Source: Lentinula raphanica
Lineage: Eukaryota > Basidiomycota > Agaricomycetes > Agaricales > Omphalotaceae
DNA length: 64,000 bases
Assembly (NCBI GenBank): GCA_027919835.1
Contig: JANVFP010000026.1
Coordinates: 1-64,000, forward strand
Reading direction: 5' to 3'
Positions 45,601-55,313 of the stretch are shown piece by piece. The translations under genes and the position numbers were made by a program. Position 1 is the stretch's first letter, and each line of letters opens with the position of its first letter. The notes under the pieces are model-generated. The model worked only from the letters and a program-made list of their open reading frames with translations, did no database searches and was not told where the DNA came from.

Positions 45601-48600
45601 CCGATAGTAAAACTATTTTCACACTCTTACAGGGTTAGTCTCAACGACAATCTTGAGTCTCAACGACAATCTTTTACTGTACTGAGGTCTGTTCTCTCGA
45701 AGTAGATAGCGACAATGAAAAATGACTAGGCCACATCGATTGCAAGTACGGAGCGACAATAATGGTGAACGAATGGGATCTACATCAGACGAGCATACGC
45801 TATTTCCTTCAGATATTCTAGCTCCCGTTTAGTGTTACGCAAAGACTCGATGTCCCGCATTCCATCTTTTTCGCGACATTGAAGGGCCGCAAGTGCGGAC
45901 GAAGCCTCTTGCACTTGTTTCGACAGTGCTTCTTGCTCGTGGATACAAGAAGACAGCTGCACTTTGACTTCTTCCAGGCGTTCGACGACCTGACAGCCGG
46001 TGAAGGTTGGGTAAAGACTTGAGCCTCGACGGCCTTCCTCGCTGGAACGATAGCCTAATAGTTCATGTCAGCATATGTACGCTCAGAATTTGTAGTTACT
46101 CACATTGAATTGAAGCCCAAAGCTTCGTGTCGACATCATCTAGAGCTGTGTCGCGATTATGCCGGTCTGAAAATGAAAGATTCGCGTTGTTAAAATCAAT
46201 GCGCAAATTATGAAGGGCGGTGGAGTGGGAGAGGTGGCGCTCTCGGTTTTGGTCAGTTACAGGTGTCGCTTCCCATCTTCCCCACCCACTCCCGTCACGG
46301 TACCCCCATCCACCAGTGGCAGGAGCACCCCATACAGTGTCTGTAAGTGCAGGCGAAGCAGGTCTATTGCTTTCCTGCGTGTCCATTGCCTCCACAGAAG
46401 GGACGGAGTCGGTGTCAGCGTGTAGAGAGTCACCATTTATAGTGACAGTGTTGGAGGAAGTATTGGAGGAAGTATTGGAGGAAGAGTCGCCGTTCATGAT
46501 GAGAGTGTTGGAATAACCTGCGACTCAGAACAAGATGTCGTAACCAAGCCCTGTAGCTCGTTGTACGATCGATATCAGCCCTAGAAAGCGAAACGGAACT
46601 TTTCTATATGGGTAAACGCGATAAATTATGAGGCCGGCGCCCTGCAAGCGAGGCCATCGGTCACTCTACTCCTGAGTTATGACGGCTGAGTTTGCGACTC
46701 GCGTAAGGCAACTGCTTTGCGTACCTTCCTATGACCTTCCGGAAAAATGCCCAAGCCCCAGAAAATGTTGCAAAAGGTCTCATTCAGCTCAATCTTCGCC
46801 AATCCAGTTAATATGGACGAGCTCTCAAGAGACGGGAGACGAATCAAACGGAAAGCTGCACAAGCGGTAGTACCTTTGCCTGTCAACAAAAAGCAACGAG
46901 AAGGCGAAATAGATTCCACGCCAGGGATGGATTTTGTCTCGTCTATTCTGGATGCTTTCACCAATTCCGAGTACTGTTACGTGCCGGACTCGTCGAAAGT
47001 AATCAACGTGGCAGATCTAATAAACACAGCTGCTGTAAAAATGAGAAGACGATATTTAACCTCAGTAAGTTGTGCAAAAATTTAATATGGAAAATAACCT
47101 CATACTTACTCTCCAGGACCAACCACTCCTGGAATGGAAAGCACACGCTGACGAATATCTCGCGGAGATGATTCGTAACGAAGGGCGAGGGGACAGCTTG
47201 ATAGCGAAGTGTTTCCTGTGCAAACGGGACGGAGACGACGCCGCGCCATTATTTCGATGTATGGATTGCTTCTCCAAGAATTTGGTTTGTGAAGATTGTT
47301 GTAGAACGAGGCATGAGGACCGGCCTTTGGACGTGGTTGAGGTAAGTGTTATCTGTCTATATGAAAAGGAGTCTGACGAGACGAATGCGTGATTAATTAG
47401 CGATGGAATGGGAGTTTCTTCGAAAATGTTGCTCTGCGCGATATTGGCGTTACCATTCAACTTGGGCACCAAGCGGGAGAATCATGCCTTAATCCTCGAA
47501 TTGTTCAAGACTTCACTGTGATCCATACCAATGGGATTCATACGGTGCATTTGTCGTTCTGTAACTGCCCTAATCGGGCCCTGGCAGGCGAGTGGTATCA
47601 ACAGTTGATGCGGTGCCGTTGGTTTCCTGCCACCCATCTCGAGCCTCGAACCGCTGCGACCTATCGCGTAATGGATACATTTCATGTTCTTACGCTTCAA
47701 GGAAAGGTGACCACATACGATTTTTATGCTGGACTCGAGAAATTGACGGATAACACTGGAGTCAAAAATATCAAGGTACGAACACGTCGAAATCATCGGT
47801 GTCATCTGATACTGATTGTGTGGTACAGGATCGCTATAAGGCGTTCTCGCGGATGATGAAGGAATGGCGACATTTGAAGATGGCGAAGCGGGCTGGACGG
47901 GGAAATGATGCCACTCGTACGCTGGCTGAAACGCGAGCCGGTGAAATGGGAATATCTTGTATAGCATGCCCCAGACCAGGTATCAATCTACCGGAGAATT
48001 GGAAAGAGGCATTCGACAGTATATTGCTTCAGTCACTGATCAGCAAGAGGTATGAGAACATGATTTCGACAACTGTAATTAGATGCTGACCTTGATGAAA
48101 AGATGTCGACCTGCACTGGGCTTTCGGCGTTGGATCATGCCAATACAAAGTTCTCGCGAGGCTATGCGACGACCGGCGTTGGTCTAGGAGTATGTGCGAG
48201 ACACGAATTCATCCAGAGGAATGGTGTAGTCGACTTACAGAAAGGAGAACGATACGCCAACATGGATTATGCCTTCGGCTCTTTCCTTCGGCATCACGAT
48301 CCGGCGCTGACAAAGGTTGTGTCATATGACATTGCATGTCAATGGCACAAGAATCTTGTTCGACGTGTGAGGTCCCTTCCCTCCCTGGTCTCATGGGACC
48401 TCAGCCTTCAAAAGATATTCTTCGCCATACCTAAGCTCCACATTCACGGTCATCAGCTATCCTGTCAGCTAAACTTCTCTCTCAACTGGCTATGGGGAGC
48501 CGGAAGAACGGATGGAGAAGGTGTCGAACGTCCATGGGCCCACTTGGGACCCATTGCATCTAGTACTCGCGACATGGGGCCTGGCTCGCGACATGGCACC

Positions 48601-51600
48601 ATGAATGACCATTTCGGTCATTGGAACTGGGTAAAGCTAACTGGCCTTGGTATGTTTAGCTTCTCTAGAGTTTTGCCTAGCGCTAACGGTATCACATTCA
48701 GGATCGTTACTCCTTAAACGATATCGAATTGCTATACAAGAGCTCGACATTCATCGGGAGGGTCTGACAGAGTTTACAGAAGGGAAAGGGTCGGATACAG
48801 TCAGATGGGAGAAGATGATTCGAGACTGGGAAGCTGAATTGGACAAACCAGAGAAGGATAGAGATAAGTCAGTGGTCAATCCTTATGAGGTACCGAGGAC
48901 AGGTAATTGTTATATGGAATCTCTACTCAACTTCAACAATATCTGACGCACTAATACAGGTCTCATGGAGAATGACGTTCGTTTGCATCTCACACAGGCT
49001 GAAGCTCAAGAGGCGGCGGACGGTTCATTTGGGATCCACGACGTTGGACCAACTGCTTTTATCAGCCAACTTCTGGAGCTGGAAGACCAACAGTACGTAT
49101 ACTTGAATAACTTAAATGACCGTTTATTGACTAAATCTCTCCAGGCGTATACTGAAACTAGATATCAAGGACAAAACCTTCGAAACCGCAGCCCAAAAAA
49201 CTGACCTAACCGAGCGTCGAACGAAGATGATGCGTCTCATGGGACGACTCCGATCTATCCAGGCTCTCTATATGCCTGCGGCCATAACCTACCTCAGTAA
49301 TCGACAAACCAACGACAAACAACCAGAGCATGTCGAAGATATTCCCATTGTCTTCCCGTCTACCCTCCCTGCGACTGAGCGCACTTCGGGGTGCCGTGCA
49401 GGTCTTACATCAATCGAAGAACAACTGCGCGAGGCTCAGCTTCGGGTGGCCTTGAATAGTCTGCGAAACCACTTACACATGAAATTCCGGCTTCTCACGT
49501 ATAGGAAGACCAACGTAAAGGCTCAAGGGATGATCACGAAATCGCAAGCGTTACTCAAGCGAAACCAACGGCAAATCGAGTGCGATACGAGGAAGTATCG
49601 CGCTGCATGGAAGGCTCTCGAGGAACTTCGTGGCATAGGCGAGAGCGGTTGGAGGAAGCTACATCATGCCGATGTTCGGATGATGGGTAACGATGACAAC
49701 ACTGCTCTAGGGATGGAACGAAAACGTCCAGGAAAACGAACTTTAGCGAAGGAAGCGGCATCGAATATGGCTAAACCGACTCATACGGATGCGGACGGGA
49801 GCTCTGACGATGGCTATAGCTCGTCGGATGGAGTGCAGGAACGCGGGGGAACGACGATGGAGGTTGCGAGGGATAGTTTAGCACAAGTAAGGAGACAAGT
49901 GGGAGAGGGGTTCCGAGAAACCTCGTGGATATGGAAGGAAGGCGGTACTGGGAGCCTAGTCGATCAAGACACACTAGATGAGTTCGTTCGAGTCGAGTGG
50001 TGTAAGACACACGCTCGAGCCAGGAGGTGGATGGAGGAGGTTAGCTTGTTGGTTGAAGAGAGGCGCCGGGTTCTCATTACGCTTGAATACAACGCGAATG
50101 AATGGGAGGGGAGAGCCGAGTACGAGGGTCCACTGTCCGAGGGTAAAGGTGAAGCCCATAAAGAAGGTGCTCGGGCATATGCCCTATTACAGGCCAGTGT
50201 ATTTCGTGCATTGGCGAGAAGTTTCACAGAATTATGGACCGGGGTGGTAGGTGTAGATGAAGCAGGTGAACAGGAGGAGGATGGTGATGGTGCTTCTGCG
50301 GATGAGGAGGAGGAGGATGCAGAGGTGCTGGGAATGGACGAGGAGGCGGATATACCTGACGGTATCTAAATATAGTAATATCTAATCAATTATCAGAATG
50401 ATATTGTTATCATTATCAGGGATTTATCATTATCAGGCAGTTATCATTATCAGGCAGAAATCTTATCATTATCAGGCAGAAATTATCAGTATCGGAGCAA
50501 AAGGAGATATCGGCATGGAACGGTTTCGAATCAGTTTCGGCAATTGTCGGCAAGGTACAAGGGGTTTGGGATAAGGTTTGAAATCAGTGCCGGCTAGTAT
50601 CGGCAAGGTACCCGCTGCACCTGGAATATAAAGGATTTTAGTGTGGGATAAGATTCCCTTCATTACGCAAAACGAGCGGGGACTCATATCCAGTTGTAAT
50701 GCATAAGACCCACGGCTACAGGTGTGCAGATGAAGGGTGAGCGAAGTCCAGAGACCTCGAGACAATGAACTCACTAGTGGGTACCTTGGCCTTACCCTTT
50801 CCTTTGGGGGCCTTGAAAACATCCTTGACGTCTACATCCTCCGAGACCTCAGTCTCCCCGTCATCGTCTTCGTCGAGATCCATTACGGGAGACACGGGGC
50901 CCTCGTTCTCCTCGATCGGAGAGGCAGGGCCTTCGAACTCCTCGTCGTCGTTGTCGGAAAGGGGAAGGAGTGGGCTTGCAGGAGGAAGGTTGTCCAGACC
51001 ACTAGGGTCGGGCAGAAGAACTTGACCAGTAATGGGATGATGCAGCACGTTGCCAGGCGAGCCAGACTGAGCTACTGTGATGAGAAGTTGACCTTCGAAC
51101 GTCAATGGATCAAGTGGAAGCGGAATGGCCAGCGAAGCGGCAGTGTGAGCGGGACATTTCAAGGACTAGCGAACAGGCCACTTGGTAAGCGAGGAATGGG
51201 AAACGGTGCATATAGGAAAACGTACCCGGACGTGAGTACGAAGCTCCTTGTCAACCCCCAAGCCACGCCGAGTGGTCTCGTTGTAGATCTTTGCAGTGTA
51301 CTCGGCCTTGGTCAGCGTCTTCTCACAGAAGTCGCACAGTAGGCATATGAATCTGAGGGCAAACAAGGGGCAGAGGCGAGACTTGTGCCAGAACACCCGA
51401 TAGTAACCCTGCCAGAATCATAAGTACTAAGGACTGAATGAAAGAAGATGTCTTACCAAGGCCCCAGTTACCTCCGGACGCCTTAGCATCGTGAGCAACG
51501 CATCCTTCACCTTAGATTTGGACGCGGTCATGACTTGTGACAACGACTCTTGAACGAGCAACAGCGCGCGATAGAGGGTGAAACCTTCGTCCCGGCACAC

Positions 51601-51963
51601 GGGCCCCTTCGAGAATCCGTCATAATATTGAACGAGAAGCTCTGGGTAGAAGGTGTCTGGAACAGTGGTTTTGTAGTCCCCAGGCAATGCCTGAGGAAAG
51701 TCGTCAGAGTCAGGGCTAGCGTAGCGGGGCAAGGCGAATGATGAGCTAAAAGAGTTGGAAAAGGATGGCCAGTAGCGTTGAAGGATGCCACATTCAGACT
51801 CAGATGCGGGAAGGAACAAGACGGGCTTCTTGGAGCCAAGACTGTCTCGAGCACGAAGCTGGGAGTTGAATTTGGGGTCCTCAGCAGTAACAGCCTTACT
51901 CCGCAACTCTCGGACAGCGTATTGCTTGTGAGACGACGAAGATCCAGCGTGGCGAGACGACAT
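39635..51963 (-). CDS. Retroelement antisense gene 2, unknown function, intron carries KDZ-B
   Basis: The gene starts at the ATG at 51963 (MSSRHAGSSSSHKQYAV) and has exons down to about 50774. It resumes at about 40092 after one intron and ends at the stop 39637-39635. Without KDZ-B that intron would be about 100 bases. Two Cys-containing spots (LLCDFCEKTL and KCPAH) could form a C2HC-type zinc site. The rest includes an acidic stretch (EENEGPVSPVMDLDEDDD) and Lys/Pro-rich tails (KRSKTTKETPPPQ). No family was recognised. Splicing out the 10.6-kb insertion is conceivable, but KDZ-B genes on the other strand make normal expression doubtful. The left Ty3 copy has the same gene start at 255. Confidence 0.55.
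40385..43528 (+). CDS. KDZ-B accessory protein, relative of the HMG-like protein of KDZ-A
   Basis: The gene starts at the ATG at 40385; a duplicated Thr/Pro-rich segment (SPSHPSPTATQPASTTTPT) opens it. At least six introns (near 40853-40914, 41318-41374, 41504-41560, 41671-41730, 42950-43003, 43377-43431) lead to the stop at 43528. The first 300 residues hold helices and an HMG-like motif (NYKFFMSHLEFKPIFQAYY), then a block with HTGLWLTLFIGAPPETG that aligns by eye with TGAHLLGHVIITDHD of the KDZ-A protein. A Lys/Arg patch and long Asp/Glu tract follow, then Ser/Thr-rich repeats. A conserved-looking C-terminal domain is rich in Trp (WWVWWSMINPPW; LPGPCQEWSNALRDVAW). The function is unknown. 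Confidence 0.72.
43651..44484 (+). CDS. Protein with RNase H1 N-terminal (viroplasmin-like) domain
   Basis: The gene starts at the ATG at 43651. The N-terminal 55 residues are Ser/Asp-rich. Residues near 70-130 match the RNase H1 N-terminal fold: FYNVYAGDQPGIYKDW, then VTNVKGNRHKGYKTWAQALE. This domain binds RNA/DNA hybrids or double-stranded RNA in RNase H1. No catalytic RNase H part follows. The first intron is probably 43902-43955 with a GC donor (GCAAGT); because it is 54 bases and open, retention would also keep the frame. The second intron is about 44316-44366. A Pro/Thr-rich linker precedes a short C-terminal segment ending in LKAPMQS. It lies 120 bases after the accessory gene on the same strand. 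Confidence 0.7.
44593..45278 (-). CDS. Small Arg/Glu-rich protein of KDZ-B, unknown
   Basis: The gene starts ATG at 45278 (MSDYKKPQ), splices into 45187-44975 or so (GHRKFDVSLSALTRPG to LTPLQQARKRYEERFARS), and then likely continues through two or three short exons to RHREERRYEEDRRR and the stop at 44595-44593. The stretch 45187-44975 could itself end at an in-frame TAA near 44970 if the next donor is not used. The protein is highly charged and predicted helical. No family was recognised; splice choices after 44975 are tentative. Confidence 0.42.
45279..45779. other. Non-coding stretch of KDZ-B with a thrice-repeated 19-bp motif
   Basis: ACATGGCCAGTTCCCGATA occurs at about 45420 and 45588, with a variant ACATGACCAGTTCGCGATA at about 45191 just outside this stretch. 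No credible gene lies here. It sits between two minus-strand genes and may contain the promoter of the 45278 gene. Confidence 0.5.
45780..46497 (-). CDS. Coiled-coil protein of KDZ-B, 222 residues
   Basis: Two exons (46497-46104, 46054-45780) join in phase. The N-terminus has SSNT repeats and a Ser/Asp-rich part, then a Gly/Trp-rich segment (GGWGYRDGSGWGRW). The C-terminal 80 residues form a clear heptad-like coiled coil (VVERLEEVKVQLSSCIHEQ; SLRNTKRELEYLKEIAYARL). No family was recognised. It is transcribed divergently from the transposase at 46747, with about 250 bases between starts, so the two may share a promoter region. Confidence 0.6.
46747..50369 (+). CDS. KDZ transposase, CxC2 type, lacking the first catalytic aspartate segment
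   Basis: Eight exons (46747-47064, 47117-47341, 47401-47775, 47829-48018, 48083-48649, 48702-48902, 48960-49092, 49145-50369) join in phase to 1,077 residues. The cysteine cluster is clear: CFLCKRDG, RCMDC, CEDCCRTRH. The KDZ core follows with FCNCPNRALAGEWYQQLMR, WFPATHLEPRTAATYRVMD, STCTGLSALDHANTKFSRGYA, the second acid in VVSYDIACQW, and the Glu in TDGEGVERPWAHLG. The stretch that usually lies between the NLPENW-like motif and the STC motif, which holds the first catalytic Asp, is absent: only about ten residues remain. Catalysis is therefore doubtful though the frame is open. The C-terminus is charged and acidic. Confidence 0.85.
50370..50697. repeat. Right subterminal region of KDZ-B with short tandem repeats
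   Basis: Four or five TTATCATTATCAGG units (about 50410-50490) are followed by two related segments of about 45 bp, each ending CGGCAAGGTAC (near 50547-50557 and 50602-50612). The inverted end runs from about 50640 to 50697. The left end has no matching TTATCATTATCAGG array. Confidence 0.75.
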
Positions 51964-52425
51964 AGCGATAGTTGAGAAAAGATCAGTTGGGAACGATGTT
52001 GAAGTTGGGAGAAAGAAAGAAAGCGGACTTAGAGAAAAATTTCGAAGTCCGGTTGCCCTTTTATCCACGGTTCTTAAGAACTTCCCAGGACGTAATAAGC
52101 CACTGGGAAAATTCTAAGAATAGTAGGAAGAAGGTAATACTTACAAAGGTCAAAGAAATGAACTTTGTGAAGTTGCAGGATGTTGTGATTAGATCTCTTG
52201 ATAATCACACTCGGAAATTAAGCGCTTCTATCGAGTTAGCCGTGGGTTTAATCATCATCAGTTGATCCCGAGGCAACTGAACAGATCTATAGCGTTAATG
52301 AGTGGGAATACCATTGGGATATCGAAGAGATCAATCCAAAAGCTCGGATCAGTTGCAGTACCACACTCCCAAGGGAGGTACGAGCCTGTCTACCCAACCA
52401 GATGACCGGGGACGGTCAGATCTTT

Positions 52426-52438
52426 AGTTTGGGGGAGA
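52426..52438 (+). other. Polypurine tract adjoining the 3' LTR
   Basis: AGTTTGGGGGAGA directly precedes the LTR start TAATACGCCC, the expected position for plus-strand primer formation. The same sequence occurs at 27982-27994 for the left copy. Confidence 0.8.
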
Positions 52439-54132
52439 TAATACGCCCATTTTGCGTGCAGGCATGCAATGGCCTAATATTAACGATTAGAGCCTTGTAG
52501 AGTACTAAAGGACTGTAGTGAGCCCGAGCTGACAGTCAAACTTGTATCATGTTAATGCCAGGACGTCAGATCCAGACAGGAAAACACATCCTGACGAATA
52601 ATAAGAGTTCACACTCGAGTCCCTTGGTCGGGGAGTCCTTCAAGACAAAGCCACCTCTGATATGAGCTATCAAGGGATTATCAACTTAGTTTTCAACGCC
52701 TAACGGCCAACTGAGTATGATACTGCACCGAGACGAGCTTAGAACCAATAGATCTATTCGTATTACCAGTGGGGATGGATTATTCAAGGCCCAGACTCAA
52801 CAGATCTGTTCACTTAGATCGAGTTTCGGGATGGATCAGGTCGCAGGAATGTGACTAAACGGAGAAACAACCAAAGTGTATCATCCCAGTTACATGTGGA
52901 CGTTTCCTAAATGGGAAATAGACGCCTGAGATGTACAGCTTTGACCAGGAGTGTTGCAAGGGTAGATCTTTCGACTTCACCATTGTCAAACCTCTGGATC
53001 TATTCGATATATGCATATCGTTGGAAAGCTAGAAGCCAAACGAACCTATTGGGACAGGTTTCCCCCCTTTATATGTACTCCCATTCAGTTGGAGAGGCAT
53101 ACAACCGTTCACATAGCGGAATCAAATGAGGAAACGTTTGAGTTACCTGTGCAGGAGCTTATCCGTGCCCTTTAACCACCAGCATGTGGATGGACGCACA
53201 GACCAGGTCCGGATTCAAAGGTCAGGCAACTAGATCTCGACGAAGGACCACCAGAAATAGACATTTTACTTGTTTTTATCCTTTTTACTCTCTGTTTCTC
53301 TGGTGTTTGTATCGTTTCTCATCCTATCTTTCCTTATTTGTATCAGATCTCGGACTCCATTCTCTCAAATCTATAGATCTATTCCATAAAATAGTAAATT
53401 GGCTACAGATCTATTCGTAGAAGTACTTAAGGACGTAGCCTACAAAAATATAGTTCAGGTTTTGTGCCCAGTTTCTCTGACTAGCTAACCTTTGCTCTCA
53501 TACGTGAGGAGTAAAGGCTTTGTAAGCCGGGCGGTCTTCGAAAGTGGTTGTGAAATTCTCATCTCATTAGGCCCGATATCTTGTCAGTTGATAAAGTCTC
53601 AGCTAGATTTGAATCGAAGGTAGACTCCTATCGTGGAGATACAGAGGGCTTGGTTCTCGGTTGTTCCAAGTGAGCGTTCAGAGTTTCGGTGGCTCTGTTC
53701 AAGCAGACGTGTGGTGATCGGTGATCCATACGAGCTGTGGAAGGTTTCCTGTGATCGGTGATCAGTAGATCTTCAACCTGGTTCTGATAGTATTTGTGTG
53801 GTCATAAAGTCTGATCTATACGAGTTCTTTCGTTCCTTGTAAACCCTTTGAGTGGATCACTCACCCCCTTTGAGTCCAGATCAAAAGATCTGTACTTCCG
53901 TGTCACTTCGCTCTGTTGACCTGTATTGCGGATCCAGTAGATCTTTTAAGACTACCAGTTCGTTCTAAGGTATAAGATCGTGCGGAATCTCTGACAACGC
54001 CCCACACCTCGCTTAAATACATTTGACAAACGACATAAGAAGTATATTGGTGATCAGTGTTCAGTGATAAAGTCACTAGGTCATTAGATCTATCCAACGA
54101 AGCATTAAATTGCACCCTTCATATCCTCGTTA
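52439..54132 (+). repeat. 3' LTR of the right Ty3 copy
   Basis: It is nearly identical to 27995-29688 over 1,694 bp and ends CTCGTTA, after which host sequence begins. The flanking duplication cannot be checked because the far left end of the tandem is outside the window. Confidence 0.85.
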
Positions 54133-54440
54133 GCGTTTTTGATTTCATGTAGATAATATTTGTAATCATCGTCATCTGTACTATGTATATCCGAATTCCT
54201 CCTATATCGGGCCAATCCCAAGGACCTTGTAAGTTGTTCGTAATGTTACTACATACTTACGATGAGCCAACAAATTATCTATAACCTCAATCGCGATCCT
54301 GGACCTAGCTGAAAATCGTGCAACATGCAATGCATCGTTCTGGATCGAAAAATCCCTCGTTTATCATCACTGTCCCGACATTCAGCGAGTCCACGCAGGT
54401 CCACGCTATAGTGAAAGATCCGAAGAGAGTTAGACTAGTA
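54133..54440. repeat. Host duplicated segment, copy 1
   Basis: About 300 bases (from GTTTTTGATTTCATGTAGA) are repeated in direct orientation at 57438-57745 with scattered substitutions and small indels. Its left edge coincides with the end of the LTR, so the retroelement inserted in or at the edge of it. Confidence 0.85.
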
Positions 54441-55313
54441 CATATTCACAACCAGATCGCGTTTAATCAGGAGTTCACATTCATTATTCATTGTTCAAGC
54501 TACTAGAGGCTACTAGACCAATACTAGACAGCAGCAGCATTGCTTCAGCGCACGGCAAAATAATGATCACTTCAAGTTATTTGGCCCGGCGGGCGGCGGG
54601 TATACATACAATCTTAAATTTACACAGGATTCTGCGTTGGAACTTGGAGCTCGAATTCATGGCCAGCAACAATCTGATTGTTACAGGGAACGTTACCAAA
54701 TCTGCCGCGAAGTAAGCTGAAGTAAGTGCCTCATACTATTCCTGGAGTACATAACGGTACTACTTTATAGTACTTCAAGTTTGCTGATTTACAGTTTCAA
54801 CGACATCTACTAGATATAATTTCTTCAGCCAATATGACCGCCGATGACCACCCTCCATGAAAAGGTCCACCGGAGTCACCCTGAGTCACCCTGAGCTCGT
54901 GCTTCGACCTGCTTCAACCACTTGGAGACCATTTTGCCAATCAGTTCCATCATAATGTTCCAACAGCACATCAGAGCACATCCCACCATGGACCAGCATG
55001 GACCTGGTTCCAAACAAGGACTCGAAGCTGATTGAGAAAATGTTGGCATGCGACACGGAGAAGAACTGAGCAACCCTAAACAAGACCTGTGCGTCCTTTA
55101 TTTTCGCTTTTTTCTCTCCTCTTTTTCATTCTCCTCGTGTTTGATTCCCAACCTACATCTACCTACATCAGCCACGCACTCAGCCTTCTCCCTAAACCAA
55201 ACTCAACCCCCAAGATTTGCTGGTCGAATCGAAAAAATTCCTAGGTGATGCCATTTCTTCGAAAAGTGAATTTTTTTCTCATCTAGATTATCGCAGTCTG
55301 CTTCGCGTCCTAA
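54441..55313. other. No gene recognised
   Basis: Only weak resemblance to the sequence after copy 2 continues to about 54560. T- and C-rich sequence near 55100-55210 may belong to the promoter of the following gene. No convincing coding frame was seen. Confidence 0.4.

Larger units (their letters stand above)
40124..50697 (+). mobile_element. KDZ-B: 10.6-kb CxC2-type KDZ DNA transposon
   Basis: The element is flanked by the 8-bp duplication AATGCATA (40116-40123 and 50698-50705). Imperfect inverted ends of about 60 bp begin ACAAGTGGATAACTGTCC on the left and ACAACTGGATATGAGTCC on the right complement. Further in they share TGCGTAATGAA and TATCCCAC. It carries an HMG-like accessory gene, an RNase H1-N-like gene, two small minus-strand genes and a CxC2 transposase lacking its first catalytic acid. 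Ends, duplication length and gene order all differ from KDZ-A, so the two represent distinct KDZ clades. Confidence 0.88.
27995..54132 (+). mobile_element. Ty3-type LTR retrotransposon with two antisense genes (about 15.6 kb without KDZ-B)
   Basis: Two 1,694-bp long terminal repeats (27995-29688 and 52439-54132) enclose a primer-binding site, gag, protease and pol on the plus strand. Two intron-containing genes lie on the minus strand between pol and the 3' LTR. The domain order protease, reverse transcriptase, RNase H, integrase is that of Ty3/Gypsy. The 5' LTR is shared with the 3' end of another copy to its left. KDZ-B (40124-50697) interrupts the right copy. Near-identity of the LTRs points to recent insertion or recent tandem formation. 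Confidence 0.9.

Noticed and set aside
48050..48082. Frameshift in the KDZ-B transposase
   Set aside because: The first donor considered (48050) leaves the frame out of phase, but a donor at 48019 restores it, so no frameshift is needed; only the missing segment is reported.
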